Shown in pieces: positions 49,014 to 62,000 of a stretch of DNA of 64,000 bases (positions are counted from its first letter, which is position 1; every line of letters starts with the position of its first letter). The notes below the pieces were generated by a model. That model was not told where the DNA came from. It searched no databases and saw nothing but the letters and a program-made list of their open reading frames with translations. The stretch is from Fusobacterium ulcerans ATCC 49185 (GTDB lineage: Bacteria; Fusobacteriota; Fusobacteriia; Fusobacteriales; Fusobacteriaceae): positions 3,100,001 through 3,164,000 of the forward strand of contig NZ_LR215979.1 of assembly GCF_900683735.1 (NCBI RefSeq), written 5' to 3'. The position numbers and the translations under genes were made by a program.

Positions 49014-50030
49014 TTAGTTTCCTCTTATCTCATTAACTGTTTTAATCTTATAATTCTTAAATATTATTGAACCTAAATATCCTGCTGCTGCCCCTGCTAA
49101 TGCACACATAAGTGCAACTTTTGTAACTACTATTGCATCATTAAATCCATACATTACCATAAGTCCAGCTATTGGTGTTGCTGTTCCAGTTGCATTATTT
49201 ACAAGTCCAAACAGTGATACAATGACTCCTGCTGCTGCCCCTCCAATAAAGTTAGTAACATATACAGGAATAGGATTTGCAGATATAATATCTGCTTGAG
49301 TTAAAGGTTCTACTGCTACTGCTATTGTAGTCTTTCTATCTCCAAATCCCATTCTATGGAAGAAAACTCCATTCATGAATGATGATCCCATTACCGCAAG
49401 AGCTCCAATAGCCATTGGGATACCAGTTAAGCCTAACATAGCTGTAAGTGCCATTGATGAAAGAGGTGCTGTAGCTACTACAGTTATTATTCCTCCAAGA
49501 ACAATTCCCATAAGTATTGGATTAGAATGAGAAGCACTTTCTAGTATTCCTCCTATATTTAAAAGAGTTGAGTTAACAACTGGATTTGATACAGTTGCTA
49601 TAAATCTTGCCAATGGAGCGATTAAACATATTATTACTATAAGGTCTACTCCTTGAGGTATTTTTTGCTCTAACTTAGGTACTACAAACGAAAGTATATA
49701 CCCTGCTAAGAATCCTGGCAGAATTCCATATCCTGCTACAGATACTCCAATCAGTATAGCATAAGTAGGATTTACTCCAAGAGCTATCGGTACTAACGCT
49801 CCTGCTGCTACTCCACCCATAGATCCTGCTGCCTGACCTACACCTTTTAAGAATTCAAAGCCTAACAAATCTCCACCTACATAAAGCTGAAAAGCTTCTA
49901 CAAGAAAACTAGCTGTTGCTGCTCCTGCTAATGCTCCCATTGCCTTCATTCCTTTAGGCATTTTTAAACTAAATAGAGAAAATCCTGCCAAAACCACAAG
50001 TAATAATGCTATTCCTTTAACCATTTCCAT
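49014..50030 (-). CDS. PTS_EIIC_2-type membrane transporter, probably for serine
   Basis: A 338-residue membrane protein with about nine to ten hydrophobic segments. The pattern GVGQAAGSMGGVAAGALVPIALGVNPTYAILIGVSVAGYGILPGFLAGY and the FFHRMGFGDRKTTIAVAVEPLTQAD loop fit the PTS IIC-like (PTS_EIIC_2) family. No IIA or IIB is present, so it is unlikely to phosphorylate a sugar. Being 20 bases upstream of sdaA, it probably imports L-serine. AAGGAG site 9 bases before ATG. Confidence 0.75.
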   Translation of the reverse strand: MEMVKGIALLLVVLAGFSLFSLKMPKGMKAMGALAGAATASFLVEAFQLYVGGDLLGFEFLKGVGQAAGSMGGVAAGALVPIALGVNPTYAILIGVSVAGYGILPGFLAGYILSFVVPKLEQKIPQGVDLIVIICLIAPLARFIATVSNPVVNSTLLNIGGILESASHSNPILMGIVLGGIITVVATAPLSSMALTAMLGLTGIPMAIGALAVMGSSFMNGVFFHRMGFGDRKTTIAVAVEPLTQADIISANPIPVYVTNFIGGAAAGVIVSLFGLVNNATGTATPIAGLMVMYGFNDAIVVTKVALMCALAGAAAGYLGSIIFKNYKIKTVNEIRGN

Positions 50031-50090
50031 TTTAAAGATCTCCTTCTTTCTTTTGTGTATTTTAATTCTACGTTTTGTTTGATATGAATT

Positions 50091-50127
50091 AACAATAGTT
50101 TTCGTTCTTTTTACGAATATTATTGTT
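50091..50127. promoter_or_regulatory. Inverted repeat in the leader of the serine operon
   Basis: AACAATA (50091-50097) / TATTGTT (50121-50127) and inner TTCGT (50101-50105) / ACGAA (50113-50117). It lies between the serine-operon promoter and its first gene, so it would form a leader hairpin or serve as an operator. Confidence 0.45.
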
Positions 50128-50146
50128 TTTTTACATACATGAAAAA

Positions 50147-50174
50147 GTATAACATATGAGTTGAATTATTTCAA
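50147..50174 (-). promoter_or_regulatory. Promoter of the serine transporter/dehydratase operon
   Basis: Minus-strand TTGAAA (50169-50174), 16-17 bases, TATACT (50147-50152), about 110 bases before the transporter ATG. Confidence 0.6.
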
Positions 50175-50298
50175 CAATTTTTTCCATTATTTTGAAATAT
50201 GATCTGAGTTTTTTCGATTGTATACGTTTTTATTCAGTAAATTTTCCTCTTTTTTTTAAAATAGATCTATTTTTTCAGTATTATTTTAATATTTTTTT

Positions 50299-50324
50299 AA
50301 AAAAAGTGAAATTTCATTATAGTG
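50299..50324. promoter_or_regulatory. CATTATAGTG box upstream of the XRE-cupin gene
   Basis: GTGAAATTTCATTATAGTG shares 17 of 19 bases with the right part of the inverted repeat at 50932-50957. Located between the divergent serine operon and the regulator gene. Confidence 0.5.
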
Positions 50325-50392
50325 ATATTGTTTTAATTTTTCTAGTTATTATGATATAATATATAAAATTAACAGGGTGGAGGCTATAAATA

Positions 50393-50926
50393 ATGACACT
50401 AGGGGAGAAAATAAAAACAATTAGAAAAAGAAAAAATTATACTTTAAAAGATCTATCAGATATGACTAAGCTTTCTATAGGCTTTTTAAGTAATATAGAG
50501 AGAGATCTAAATAGTCCATCTATCAGCAATCTGCAGCAAATATGTCAGGCTCTTGCTGTAAATTTGATGGAAATATTAGATCCTACTGATACTCACTCAC
50601 CAGTTACCAGAAAAGAAGAGAGAGAAGAAATTCTTGAAAATCCTGAAGTTCATGTAAAAATAGAAAGTCTTCTTAATGGAAAATCAAATCTTAATGGTAT
50701 TGCTATCACTATTGAAAAAGGGGATAACTTTAGTGATATGTCATGGGGTCATCTATATGATGAAATTGGAATAGTAATCAAAGGAGAGTTGGAAATTGAA
50801 ATAGACAAGGAACTTTTCCACCTTTATGAAGGAGATTCAATAGTAATAAAGCATGGTTCTACTCACAGATATAAAAATCCTAAAAATAATCCATCTGTGG
50901 TTTATTGGTTTTCTATAAAAAAATAA
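50393..50926 (+). CDS. XRE-family regulator with C-terminal cupin domain
   Basis: A 177-residue regulator. The HTH is at 5-62 (LGEKIKTIRKRKNYTLKDLSDMTKLSIGFLSNIERDLNSPSISNLQQICQAL), and the cupin sensor at about 105-175 (YDEIGIVIKGELEIEIDKELFHLYEGDSIVIKHGSTHRYKNPKNNPSVVYWFSIKK). This PuuR/HipB-like architecture often controls amino-acid or polyamine genes. It is divergent from the serine uptake and dehydratase operon, its probable target. The ribosome site is weak (GGTGGAGG). CATTATAGTG sequences at both ends of the gene are candidate sites. Confidence 0.92.
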   Translation: MTLGEKIKTIRKRKNYTLKDLSDMTKLSIGFLSNIERDLNSPSISNLQQICQALAVNLMEILDPTDTHSPVTRKEEREEILENPEVHVKIESLLNGKSNLNGIAITIEKGDNFSDMSWGHLYDEIGIVIKGELEIEIDKELFHLYEGDSIVIKHGSTHRYKNPKNNPSVVYWFSIKK

Positions 50927-50931
50927 TCTTC

Positions 50932-50957
50932 CACTATAATGAAATTCCATTATAGTG
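50932..50957. promoter_or_regulatory. Inverted repeat CACTATAATG-N6-CATTATAGTG
   Basis: Ten-base perfect arms directly after the XRE-cupin stop codon and before the MBL gene. There is no U run after it, so it is more likely an operator than a terminator. Confidence 0.6.
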
Positions 50958-50981
50958 AATTCTTAATTACAAAGGTATGGT

Positions 50982-51815
50982 GTGAATTTGAAAATAACTA
51001 CTTTAATAGAAAATAAAGCTGGCTCTAATCCAGAATTAAAATACGAATTTGGTTTATCCTTATTTATTGAAGATGAGGATATATCTGTGCTTTTTGATAC
51101 TGGTAAAAGTGGAGATTTCACTAAAAATGCACAAAAACTTCAAGTACCGTTAAATAAGACCAAACATTTGGTATTAAGTCACAGTCATTTTGATCATACA
51201 GGAGGAATAAGAGAACTTTTAGATAATTTTAATAATTCTTTTACCCTTCATATTAGTAAGACATTTTTTGAAGAAAAACATAGAATAACTGGAGTTATTC
51301 ATGAATTCTTAGGAAATAATTTCAATGAAAAATATGTATTAGATAAAGGAGTGAAAATAAATTACATAGACAACAGTGAATATAAGCTTTCTAAAAATAT
51401 AACTCTCTTTACAGATTTTAAATCTGTAAATGACTTTGAAACTCCTACTAGGTATTATTTCAGAAAAATATATGATAGTTATATCCTTGATAATATGGAA
51501 GATGAATTAGTATTAGGAATTGACACTTCTAAAGGACTTCTTATAATCTGCGGATGTTCTCACATTGGTATAGCAAATATAGTTGAAAATATAAAAAGAC
51601 GTACTGGAAAGAAAATATATGGTATTATGGGAGGACTTCATCTATCCAAAGCCAGTGATGAAAGAATAGAAAAAGTTCTCAAATATTTCAATGACTGCAA
51701 CATAGAATTTTTTGGAGTTTCTCATTGTACAGGAGAAAAAGTTACTAAAATATTAAAAGAAACTAAAAAGAACTTTATCTACAATAATACTGGTAATGTC
51801 ACTGTTATAGATTAA
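50982..51815 (+). CDS. MBL-fold metallohydrolase (DHPMP-synthase-like)
   Basis: A 277-residue metallo-beta-lactamase-fold protein of the group annotated as 7,8-dihydropterin-6-yl-methyl-4-(beta-D-ribofuranosyl)aminobenzene 5'-phosphate synthase-like. It starts LKITTLIENKAGSNPELKYEFGLSLFIE, with FDTGKSGDF, the metal motif LSHSHFDHTGG, LLIICGCSHIGIANI and IMGGLHL. The start codon is GTG with AAAGG 6 bases before; TTG two codons later is an alternative. Its real substrate is unclear. DUF3795 gene follows after 16 bases. Confidence 0.87.
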   Translation: MNLKITTLIENKAGSNPELKYEFGLSLFIEDEDISVLFDTGKSGDFTKNAQKLQVPLNKTKHLVLSHSHFDHTGGIRELLDNFNNSFTLHISKTFFEEKHRITGVIHEFLGNNFNEKYVLDKGVKINYIDNSEYKLSKNITLFTDFKSVNDFETPTRYYFRKIYDSYILDNMEDELVLGIDTSKGLLIICGCSHIGIANIVENIKRRTGKKIYGIMGGLHLSKASDERIEKVLKYFNDCNIEFFGVSHCTGEKVTKILKETKKNFIYNNTGNVTVID

Positions 51816-51831
51816 TATTTAAGGAGGGGTT

Positions 51832-52089
51832 ATGATTCAATCTAGATGTGGTATACTTTGTGAAGAATGTCACTATAAAGAAGAAACAGATTGTAATGGT
51901 TGTGTTAATATTACTAAACCTTTTTGGGGAGAAAGCTGTCCTGTAAAATCTTGCTGTGAAAATAAAAATCTTGCCCATTGTGGACAATGTGAAATATTCC
52001 CATGTGAAATTCTTATGCAATTTGCATATGATAAAGAACAGGGAGATGAGGGAAAACGTATAGAACAATGTAGATGTTGGCAGAATTAA
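51832..52089 (+). CDS. DUF3795 cysteine-rich protein
   Basis: An 85-residue protein with 13 cysteines, including RCGILCEECHY, CNGCVN, CPVKSCCENKNLAHCGQCEIFPCEIL, and CRCW, the DUF3795 pattern thought to bind metal. Ribosome site AAGGAGG. Co-transcribed with the MBL gene; the pair is closed by a terminator. Function unknown. Confidence 0.88.
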   Translation: MIQSRCGILCEECHYKEETDCNGCVNITKPFWGESCPVKSCCENKNLAHCGQCEIFPCEILMQFAYDKEQGDEGKRIEQCRCWQN

Positions 52090-52096
52090 TAATAGA

Positions 52097-52134
52097 GAAA
52101 AGGGACTGTTGCAAATTTACAACAGCCCCTTTTT
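52097..52134. terminator. Terminator between DUF3795 and giant autotransporter
   Basis: AAAAGGG-A-CTGTTG pairs with CAACAG-C-CCCTTTT around an 8-base loop, with T-rich tail on both strands. Confidence 0.85.
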
Positions 52135-52184
52135 GTTCTTTATTTCTTTAATTTTTCAGATTATTTTTTCTAAAAATCATATTC

Positions 52185-53060
52185 TTAAAATCTATACATT
52201 AGATTTACTCCATATCTAGTTGCATCTACACTTCCTTCTTGTCTTGTTACTTCAAATCCTATGCTGTGTCCTTCTCTTGTCTCATATTTCAGCTCTGCAC
52301 CTATTTTTATTATATCTTTTACTTTCTTAGGTTTTTCCAAGTCATAGTATCCTGCATCTGTATTTTTAATTTTCGCCTTATTTGCTCCATCATATACTTT
52401 CCCCAGTTCATACTCTGCTGTTGCCTTTCCTATCAGACTATATTTTCCTGACTGCGCATATTTGTTGAAAGCTATATCTGCTCCTACTCCTGGTCTTACT
52501 ATGTACATATCTTTTGATTCTATATCCAGTTCTATTCCATCTCCACTTTCTTTGAAATCTTCAAACTTTCCATATCCTAAGTTGAATGTTCCAAATAATC
52601 CTATATTTATCTTTTCACTATCCAATGGAATATCATATCTTAGTTTATTTTTCCATTCTACTGTTCCTGACCAGAATTTTCCTGTATTCTCATATGTTCC
52701 ACTGCTTAAGTGTATCTTTCTGTCTGTTTCATGATGATTTACACTTATCTCTCCTCTTGTGTAGTATTTCAGATTCTTGCTGTCTTTTATGTAGTCTTCA
52801 AATCCTACTCCTGCATTCAGTGAGTAAACTGTTTCTTTTGATCCAGGATCAAAATCAAATTTAGTCTGTGTAAATCCTACACTCCAGTTAGATACTCTTC
52901 CATATTTCATATGATCATACTCTTTTAATATCATTGTTCCAAGAGATTTAGATTCATAATCTTCAACCCCTGCTCTTCTGCTCTTTGTTTCTCCTCCAGT
53001 CATGATAGCTCCTATTTTAAGAGTTTCTCTTGAATAAAGTCTGTTGTTTCTCAGATTTTC
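52185..53060 (-). other. C-terminal beta-barrel domain of the giant autotransporter
   Basis: Alternating hydrophobic strands beginning near LRNNRLYSRETLKIGAIMTG and closing with EVTRQEGSVDATRYGVNLM and terminal YRF, the translocation and membrane anchor unit. Confidence 0.85.
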
Positions 53061-56000
53061 ATATGATGTAGTAAATACTTCATTAATATCCAGCATTCTA
53101 GTTTGGATATTTGCATATACATTTCCTCTAAGCTCATTATCAAATGTAGCTCCCAATTCATCTTTATCTGATATATTTTTTAATGCATCAAACATTTCAA
53201 GTTCTTTATCTGCCGCTCCTGCAAAAATTTCATCCAGTCCTTTTCCAAACTCTATAGCATCTGTTCCAGCAAGAAGTTTCTTATATGGTATTCTTACCAA
53301 TACTACTCTTATTAAATTAGGATCAGTATCATCTTTTTGTACATCTGCTATAAATGAAACTGAATGAGATATTGCTGTTATAGATCCATGATTTGGTACA
53401 TTTGTAATTCCATTTAGATATTGTACTGTATACATATCATGATTGCTTCCCTGAGTTACATTTGGAAGAACTATAAACTGTCCTTTATTAAATGAATCAG
53501 CATTTATTGTTCCTATATGTCCTGCTGTACTTCCTAAAGTTATAGTTCCAAAATCAAGAGCTCCATTTACTGTTATTGTTCCTGTATTTGTAATAGTTAT
53601 TCCATCTATTGAAGCTGTTGGTCCATTGATAGTTATATCTCCTACATTTGTCAGACTTCCACTACCTGTTATAACTCCATCTGCTTCTCCTGATAGATTT
53701 ATTGTTCCTTTATTAAGAAGAACTCCATCAGTACCTAAATATATTCCTGTTCTTCCTGCTCCATTTACATTTATTGTTCCATAGTTTTCAGCAGTTGCTC
53801 CATAGTCTACATAAATTCCTTCACTGTCTGCTCCATTTACTGTAATAGTTCCTGTAGTATGATTTCTTACTATTGAATAATCAGTAGCTGCCATTCCTCT
53901 TGAATTTGCTCCATCTACTATAATTGCTCCATGGTTTTCCAATGTTGACCCTTTAGTTGCCTGCATTCCATAAGCAAGATTTCCATCTACTCGAATAGTT
54001 CCTCTGTTTATTCCATGTCCTAGATCATTTGCTACCATTCCTACTCCATGATTATCAGGTACATGTATATATCCCAAAGAAGAATTTTCCACAGTTCCTG
54101 ATTCTGCTGCCATTCCTACTGAAATCTTTGGAGGTAGTCCTGATACTACAGTTGATTTACCTACTATTATATTAGCATTATTTATCATAGTTCCTGATTT
54201 TGTATACATCCCTATACTATGATCGCTTAATGACAGATTAGTATTATTTGTTCCTGTTCCTGAAGCAGAATATATATATGATGAATCTGTTCCTACATTG
54301 ATAACAGTGCCATTTGCTACTGTTATGTTTCCATTTTCCGTAGCTATTCCAACAGATTCTTTTCCAGCAGTTATTGTTCCACTGTTATGATCTACTGAAG
54401 TAGTTCCTGCTCCATAGATTCCAGCTGAATTAGTATTTCCCACTGTTATATTTCCTGTATTTGTTATTGTAGTTCCATTTTTTACAAATATACCATTAGA
54501 GCTATCTCCTAACACTATACTTCCAGTATTTGAAGCACTTCCCTGAAGTCCATAAATTCCTGTACTCTTTGCTCCTGTACTTTGAATAGAATTACTGTTT
54601 GTTACAACAGTATTTTCTCCAAATATACCTACTGCATCTTTTCCTATTTTTATATTTCCATTGTTTGATACAGAAGTTACATTTTTACCATACATAGCTA
54701 CTGCTGAATTAAGTATCAGTCCTGTATATGCTCCATTTCCTACTTCTATTGATGAGTTGTTTATCATAGTTCCATTCTCACCATACATACCTATACTAGA
54801 ATCTCCTGTAAGTTGAATAGTTCCACTATTTACAGTAGTTCCTGTTCCTGTATTGATTATTCCTTTATTTTTTATAGTTGAGGAACTCATATTTCCAGAA
54901 TAATTTATATTACCATTATTTGTAGTAAATACTCCTATAGCTTCTGTTCCTATGATATTTATAGCCATTCCTGTATTCAATGCTACATTATTATCCATAA
55001 ATATTCCTGTTGCTTTATTATGTACATTTAATTTAGCAAGATTTGTCACTTTAGAAATATCTCCTGTTCCTGTAAGGAATATTCCCGTTCCCTCTGTTCC
55101 TGTTGTAACTTCTCTAGTGTTGAAATCTACTGAAGCAGCTGAATCAGAAAGTGTAAGAGCTATACTTTTATTGCTCATAACTATATCAGCACCTGTATAG
55201 TTGATTGTTCCTCCTGCGCCAAATAGTAAAGTCGAGTCTTCTCCTACTGAAGCTGTTCCGCTTATATTCATAGTTCCATCAGTTCCAACATAGTATGCTG
55301 CTGACTTATCCCCTACTGATACATGTCCTGTTGATGTTCCAACAGCAAAATCTTCAGTATACATTCCTATTGATGTATCCCCTGTAAGATTTATTGTTCC
55401 TGCATTTACAAGAGTAGTTCCCACTCCTGTTCCTACCATAGCCTTTGCATTTACTACATTTCCATTGATAGTTCCTAGGTTAGAGTTAGTTATTGTTGCT
55501 CCACTATCTCCTTGCAGTCCACTTGTTCCTACAGTTATAGCAGTATCATTAAGTATATTCCCTGCTACTCCTGATACTATTACATTGGCAAAATTAATAT
55601 TTACAGGAGTTCCCGATGTAAAATGAAGATTTCCATTATCTAAGTATGCAAAAATACCTGCTGCTGTATTTGTTACTGTTCCTCCTGATACATTAAGGTT
55701 AGCTCCATTTTTAACATAGAATCCCATGTTATTTGTTCCACCTATATCTACTTTTCCTCCAGCACCTAAAGTGAATGTGCTTCCCTGTTCAAGTAAAGCC
55801 CCTATTCCTTTGTTTGCTGTACTTGAAGATGTAATATTAAGTTCTCCATTATACGTTATATTTGCTGCTACTCCCATGTTTTCAGCAAGATATATACCTA
55901 ATGCATCTTCTCCTGTTACATTTATTTTTGCTCCAAGAGTCCCTGTTATACCTGGATCTACATATATACCTATTGTTCTGTTTGCTATTGTAGAATCTCC

Positions 56001-59000
56001 TGTTACAGTCATAGTTCCTGTATAGCTTATGTCATTGTTTTTCAGATAGATTCCTATTCCTCCATCAATATCAAAGTTATATGCTGTATTTCCTATTATA
56101 TCTCCACTATTTACATAAACTCCTATCTTATTACCAACTGTTGATGGAGTTCCTATTATAGTTCCCATATCTGTTACTGTAGAACTTGCTCCATCTAAAT
56201 AGATACCTATTGTATCATCTCCAGATAAAGTCAGTGTTCCTTGATTAGAAACTGCTGCTCCATTGTCTCCATATATTCCAATTCCATCAGCATTGATAGT
56301 TTGAGCTGCTGTATTTGTAAGAGAGATTCCATCAGCAAATATACTTACAAGATTATCTCCTGTATGATTTATTGTTATGTTATTTGTTACTGGATTTGTT
56401 CCTTCATAGTATATACCTACTCCTTTAGCAGTATTAGTATAGTTTACATTCAATGTTCCTGAAGACAGCGCTGAATCCTCAGAATACATAGCTATTCCCT
56501 GATTTCCCATAGTGATATTTCCACTATATCCAGATAAAGTTATTGCACTGTTTTTTGCATATACTCCAGTTCCTCCAGCTCCTACAGATATATTTCCACT
56601 TGTTAGAGTTGAACTTCCATTCTCTATAACTATTCCTACTGTTCCAGAACCACTCTGAGATATATTTGTTCCATTTAGATTTACTATTCCAGTATTTTTT
56701 CCCACTACTGATGTAGTATTATTAACAGTTCCTGTTATAGTTCCACCATTAAGATTAACAGTTGATGTCAGTCCATCAACAAGTATTCCTACTCCACTGT
56801 TAATAGTCATTGTTCCAGATGTATAGTTAATAGTTGAAGCATCTTTTCCATATAGTCCAAGATTATGTGAACCAATTGTTCCTGTATTTTCTATTGTAGA
56901 ACCTTTAGCAAAGGCTCCTATACTTCCTCCTGCAAGAGTAGAATTCAGAGTTCCTGCATTTGTAAATGTAGTTCCGTTTTCTGCATAGACACCAATTGAT
57001 GATGTTCCTCCAGAATTTATTATTCCTCCTATACTATTTGTAAACTCAGCTCCTGCCTGAGTTACAATAACTCCAGCAGAATTACTTCCTGTGGCTGTTA
57101 TAGTTCCTGTTGATGAAGAATCTCCCCCTTTGAAGTACATTCCATATCCATCATTGGCATTTACTGTTACATTTCCACTATTTGTTACATCTGTATCTAT
57201 GAAGTATGCCCCTATTCCTTTAGCATTCAATGTTATATTTCCACTGTTAGTAAATGGTGCTAAAGTTGAACCATACATTCCTATAATTTCATTGCTTCCT
57301 GATATAATTTCTATATCAGTTTTATTTTGTGTAGAACCTGTTCCATAGTATAACCCAATAGGTCTTACTGGATCTGATCCACTTAGCGCTGTAGATGTAC
57401 TGTTTAGTTTTATTGTTCCCGCATCTGCAAAAGCGCCACCTTTATAGTAGGCTCCTATTCCCATCTTACCACCTGTATCAGATGAAAGAGAAAGGTTTAT
57501 TAATCCACTTGTTTTTGAAGTATTATCTCCATCTATGTATATTCCAACAGCATTAGGATCTGCAGTTATATTACTTGAAGCTGTTGAAGATATTGTTATA
57601 TTATTTCCTGATGCATATATTCCTAATGGAATATCTCCATCAGCAAGACTTGCTGCTGTTACATTTAATGTTCCTCCACTTAGTTCTATTGAACCTTGGT
57701 GAGTTCCTGTTGTTTTAGCAGAGATACCTATATTTGATACTCCATTTACATTTATTGTTCCAGAATTACTAAATGTAAAGTTTTCATTATCTGTTACATT
57801 ATGTATCCCTATATTTTCTGTTCCAGATGCATTATGTGTCACATTTATTGTTCCACTGTTTTTAAGTATAGAATCTTTACTGTAGATACCTATATTATTT
57901 TCTCCTACAGTTATTATTCCACTTGTTTCATTTGCAGTATTTTTAGCATTTGTCATAAATATTCCAAATCTTCTGTCTGCTACTGCTGATGAATCTCCTA
58001 AAACTATATTTGATGAATTATTTAATTTCAAAGCTGTTCCAACAGTATCCTCTACATATATTCCTATTCCAGCTTTTCCTGCAATACTCATTGGTGATGC
58101 TCCATTAGTAACTTTTATTTCTCTGTTCCCTGCAATACTACTCTTTGCATATATTCCTATAGGGTGTGTACTTGTTGAGCTGTCTCCATTTCCTTGTATC
58201 ACAATATCTTTTCCAACTGCATCTACAGAAGCATCTTTTACATAAATTCCTATTGCGCTACTTACTGGCAGTCCACTATCTCCAACTGTTATTAGTCCTG
58301 TATTTACTACATCTACTCCCTCTGAAATTATTCCATAAGAACCTGTAGATTCTGCTGTTATATCTCCAGAGTTTGTAAGAGTTCCTGCTCCTGATCCATA
58401 GATACCTACTATAGTTTCTGCACCATTAGTATTCAATACATCCATATTCATATTATTATTAAATGTATTTCCTGTCACTCCTTTAAAAGCTATTCCGATA
58501 GCTGTGTTCCCTGTTCCAGAAGTTCCTGCATAGTCCACTGTAAGTTTATCTGCTGCATTAGTGCGAGATATTATACTATTTCCTTCTGATTGGAGCGCTA
58601 CTCCTCCCTCTTGGATTTCTATTCCATAATTTCCATCCATTTTTACATCTGAACCTTGAGCATAGATACCTATTCCATTTTTACCAACTTTGATATCTTT
58701 TCCGCTTCCAGAATCTTTCAGAGTAAGAGTTCCTCCAGCTCCAGTTGTATTAGTGCTTCTTATTACAATACCTTTTCCATTATCTCCCAATGTAATAGGA
58801 GCTTCATTATATATAGCCATTTGGGTCTTAAGTGCACTATTATGATTATTTTCCATATAGATACCTATTCCATGAGTACCAGTTATATCAATAATTCCTT
58901 TATTAATAACTTCTCCCCATAGTCCAGCTTTCCCTGTATTCTTTCCATAGGCATCTTGAGTTCCAGATTTATTAGTAGCAAGTGATAGAATTCCAATAGA

Positions 59001-62000
59001 TTGATTTGTGGAATCTGAGCTTGCTAGTTCTATTTTTCCACCAGCTTTATTTTCTACCTTACTTCCATTAATTCCGTATACACCTACTCCTTTTGATACT
59101 TTTACAACTCCATTATTCTCTACATTTATATGTCCATAACTTGTATATATCCCTACTGCTTCATTTACTCCATCTGCTATATCCACTGTTCCTTTGATAG
59201 TATAACCAGATTCAGTATTAGCTACTGCTATAGTGTTTGAACCAAGATATAATCCTCTTCCTGCCACAGAACGTACAGTTTTACCAGCATTTAGAATTAC
59301 CTCTTTTCTTTCCATAACTATATCATTAAATCCATCTCCTGGTGTTATTCCTGCTGAGATATCATCTCTATCTACATCCACTGCTACAGTAAGTTTTTTC
59401 CCATCAAGACTGCTCTTATACCAGTATGATCCTGTATTTATAGCTGCAACTTTAGGAATAGTTTTTAATCCATTTACATATGTTACTGATCCGTCCCATG
59501 TTACATCTATATCTTTAAACACTCCAAGATTTACTCCATTATCTGTTAAAGTAACTGTAAGATTATTCATTCCATTGTATGCTGTAGTTCCTGTTCCAGC
59601 AGTAAAGTCTGAAGTATCTCCATAGAAAACTACCCCTTTACTTATATTCAAAGTTGTAGCTCCTGTAAATGTCAGTCTTGAATTTCCAGCTGAAGATGAA
59701 TAAAATGCCAATTGATCTTCTACTCCATGAGTTATAATTCCACCTTTAAATTCAAGCTGTCCTCCATTTAAAGCTACTAAAGCCCCATCTTCTCCAGATG
59801 TAAGAGTACTCCCTACCCCATTTATTATTATTTTTGATTTTGCCCCATCTACATAAGCTCCAAGTCCTGCTACATTTAACTTACCTGTTACAGTTATTTG
59901 AGCTCCATCTCCTGTTGCTCCACTCATAGCAACAACACCTTTATTTTTATCACCATTTGTAAGAACTATATCTCCAGCTATATTAATAACTGAAGGAGCT
60001 GCTGTTCCTCCACCAATTGCTGTATTTCCTTCTAAGTTTGAAATTCCCACATCCAACCATCTTTTATGTCCAGATGCAAAGGCTCCTGTAGATTCAGCTC
60101 CATAAACAGTTATACTCTTTGTTTCTATCTTTGCTCCATCTTTAGCAAATACTGCTACAGCTTTTTTACTTCCTAAAGCTATATTCTGTGAAACAAGAAC
60201 TGAAGAACCATATTGTGGCACATATTTTTGTCCCGATGTTCCATCTATAACTACTTTTCCATCAAAATGATTATTCCCATCATTTGGAGCTCTATTTCCA
60301 GCTGCAGTTCTAGGGTTATACCATACCCCCTCTGCAAAAGCTATTATTGTTCCTTCTGCTCTATCTGCATCTGGTGTTCCTGACCCTTGTCCATCTGTTA
60401 TAGTTGTAGATGGTGATAGTTCAACAACACTTCCATTTCTTGCAACAATTGCTATATTATTTTTAGAATACTTTCCAAACACTGCACTATATGTATCTAT
60501 TTTAAGATTTTGTATAGCATGAGCCAAAGTATCCAAATCTTTATATCCAATTTGTGTTCCTCCTGGAACTCCTGTTCCATATATATTAGTTGCTCCATTA
60601 GTAACTAAATTTGTTGTAGCAGGAAAATATCCATTGGCTACTGTTAATTCTTTTCTCTGTCCTGAAGATACATAAAGGGCCACATTTCCACTTGATTTTG
60701 TTGCATCTCCATCTTTGTTTCCATCAATTGACTGATTTCCTCCACTACTATTTAATGCAGTTCCTATATAGAAGTCAATTGGCAAGCTTCCTTGGAAAAT
60801 TCCATTATAGTCTGGCCTAGTATTATGTTGAGCTAAGTATATACCTACATTTCCATCCCCATTCATCATTACTTTCCCTAAATCTATAATAGGAGCTTCT
60901 GTTGCTGCCATAGCAGAGTTATATGTATATTTAGTTCTATCTGGAACATATTTTTGTACCCATGTTCCTACATTTCCAGAACCATTAAAATTGAAAATAC
61001 CCTTATTTAATCCAGAATCCTTATTTTCATATCTTACTCTTCCCATAAGAGGAGTATATACTAAAAATGCTTCTGGGTTGGCTATATGACTGTGTTGTGC
61101 TGTAGTCCCATCTGATAATACTGTACTTCCTCCATTATATCCATTCCATCTGTATGAGCCATTTGCTCTTATATAATAAATAGTATTTACTTTAGTATCT
61201 ATATTCAGATCTGTTTTTCCATGTATTCCCTGTTTTCCTACTCCATCATCACGTTGTGGTAATCCCCAACTGCTATTTTTAGCAGTTACATCTACAGTTC
61301 CCCACACTCCAATATCTGAATGAGGAACATTGCTGAATAATGTATTCTCATCTCCTTTTATATTAATCTTTACATTGTCAAGTTCTAAAGATGTTAAGTA
61401 GTGAGCCCCATAATGTAAAATATCAACATTGATTGTAGTTTTTCCTAAAAGATCAATAGTTGAATTTCTAAATAGGGCATCCCCATCATTTCTCATTAAG
61501 AGAACTCCCGATTCTCCAGTTTTTGCTGCATCTCCACTGCTCCAACCTGTAGAACCTGGAACTCCATCAGCTCCTCCTATCTCAAAGTCTATATTTTCTA
61601 CAACCGTTTTTGCATTTCCTGCTCTTTTATGAATAGTCATTATCCATCTATTTTTCTGATCTATCTCTTTATCTGCAAGAGTTGTATTTGCAACATATCC
61701 TGGATTCGATGCTGTTCCTGTAACAATTGGTGTGAGCCCACCATTAGAAGGTCCATAATATACAGGGGTATATGCTACTGCTGTATCTGGACTTTTTATA
61801 TTCTTATAACCAGTTTTTGCTACACCTCCAGTTCTATAGGCATATACTTTTCCTCTTGCTCCCCCAGATCCATTTGTTATCTGCATATTAGAAAAAAGAG
61901 GCATAGCAGTATCTGTTTGTCTTCTTACACTTCCACTAGCTAAATTTGCAGTAGTTCCTAAACTAGCTAAAGAGTTAGTATTTGCATATAAAATTGCAGG

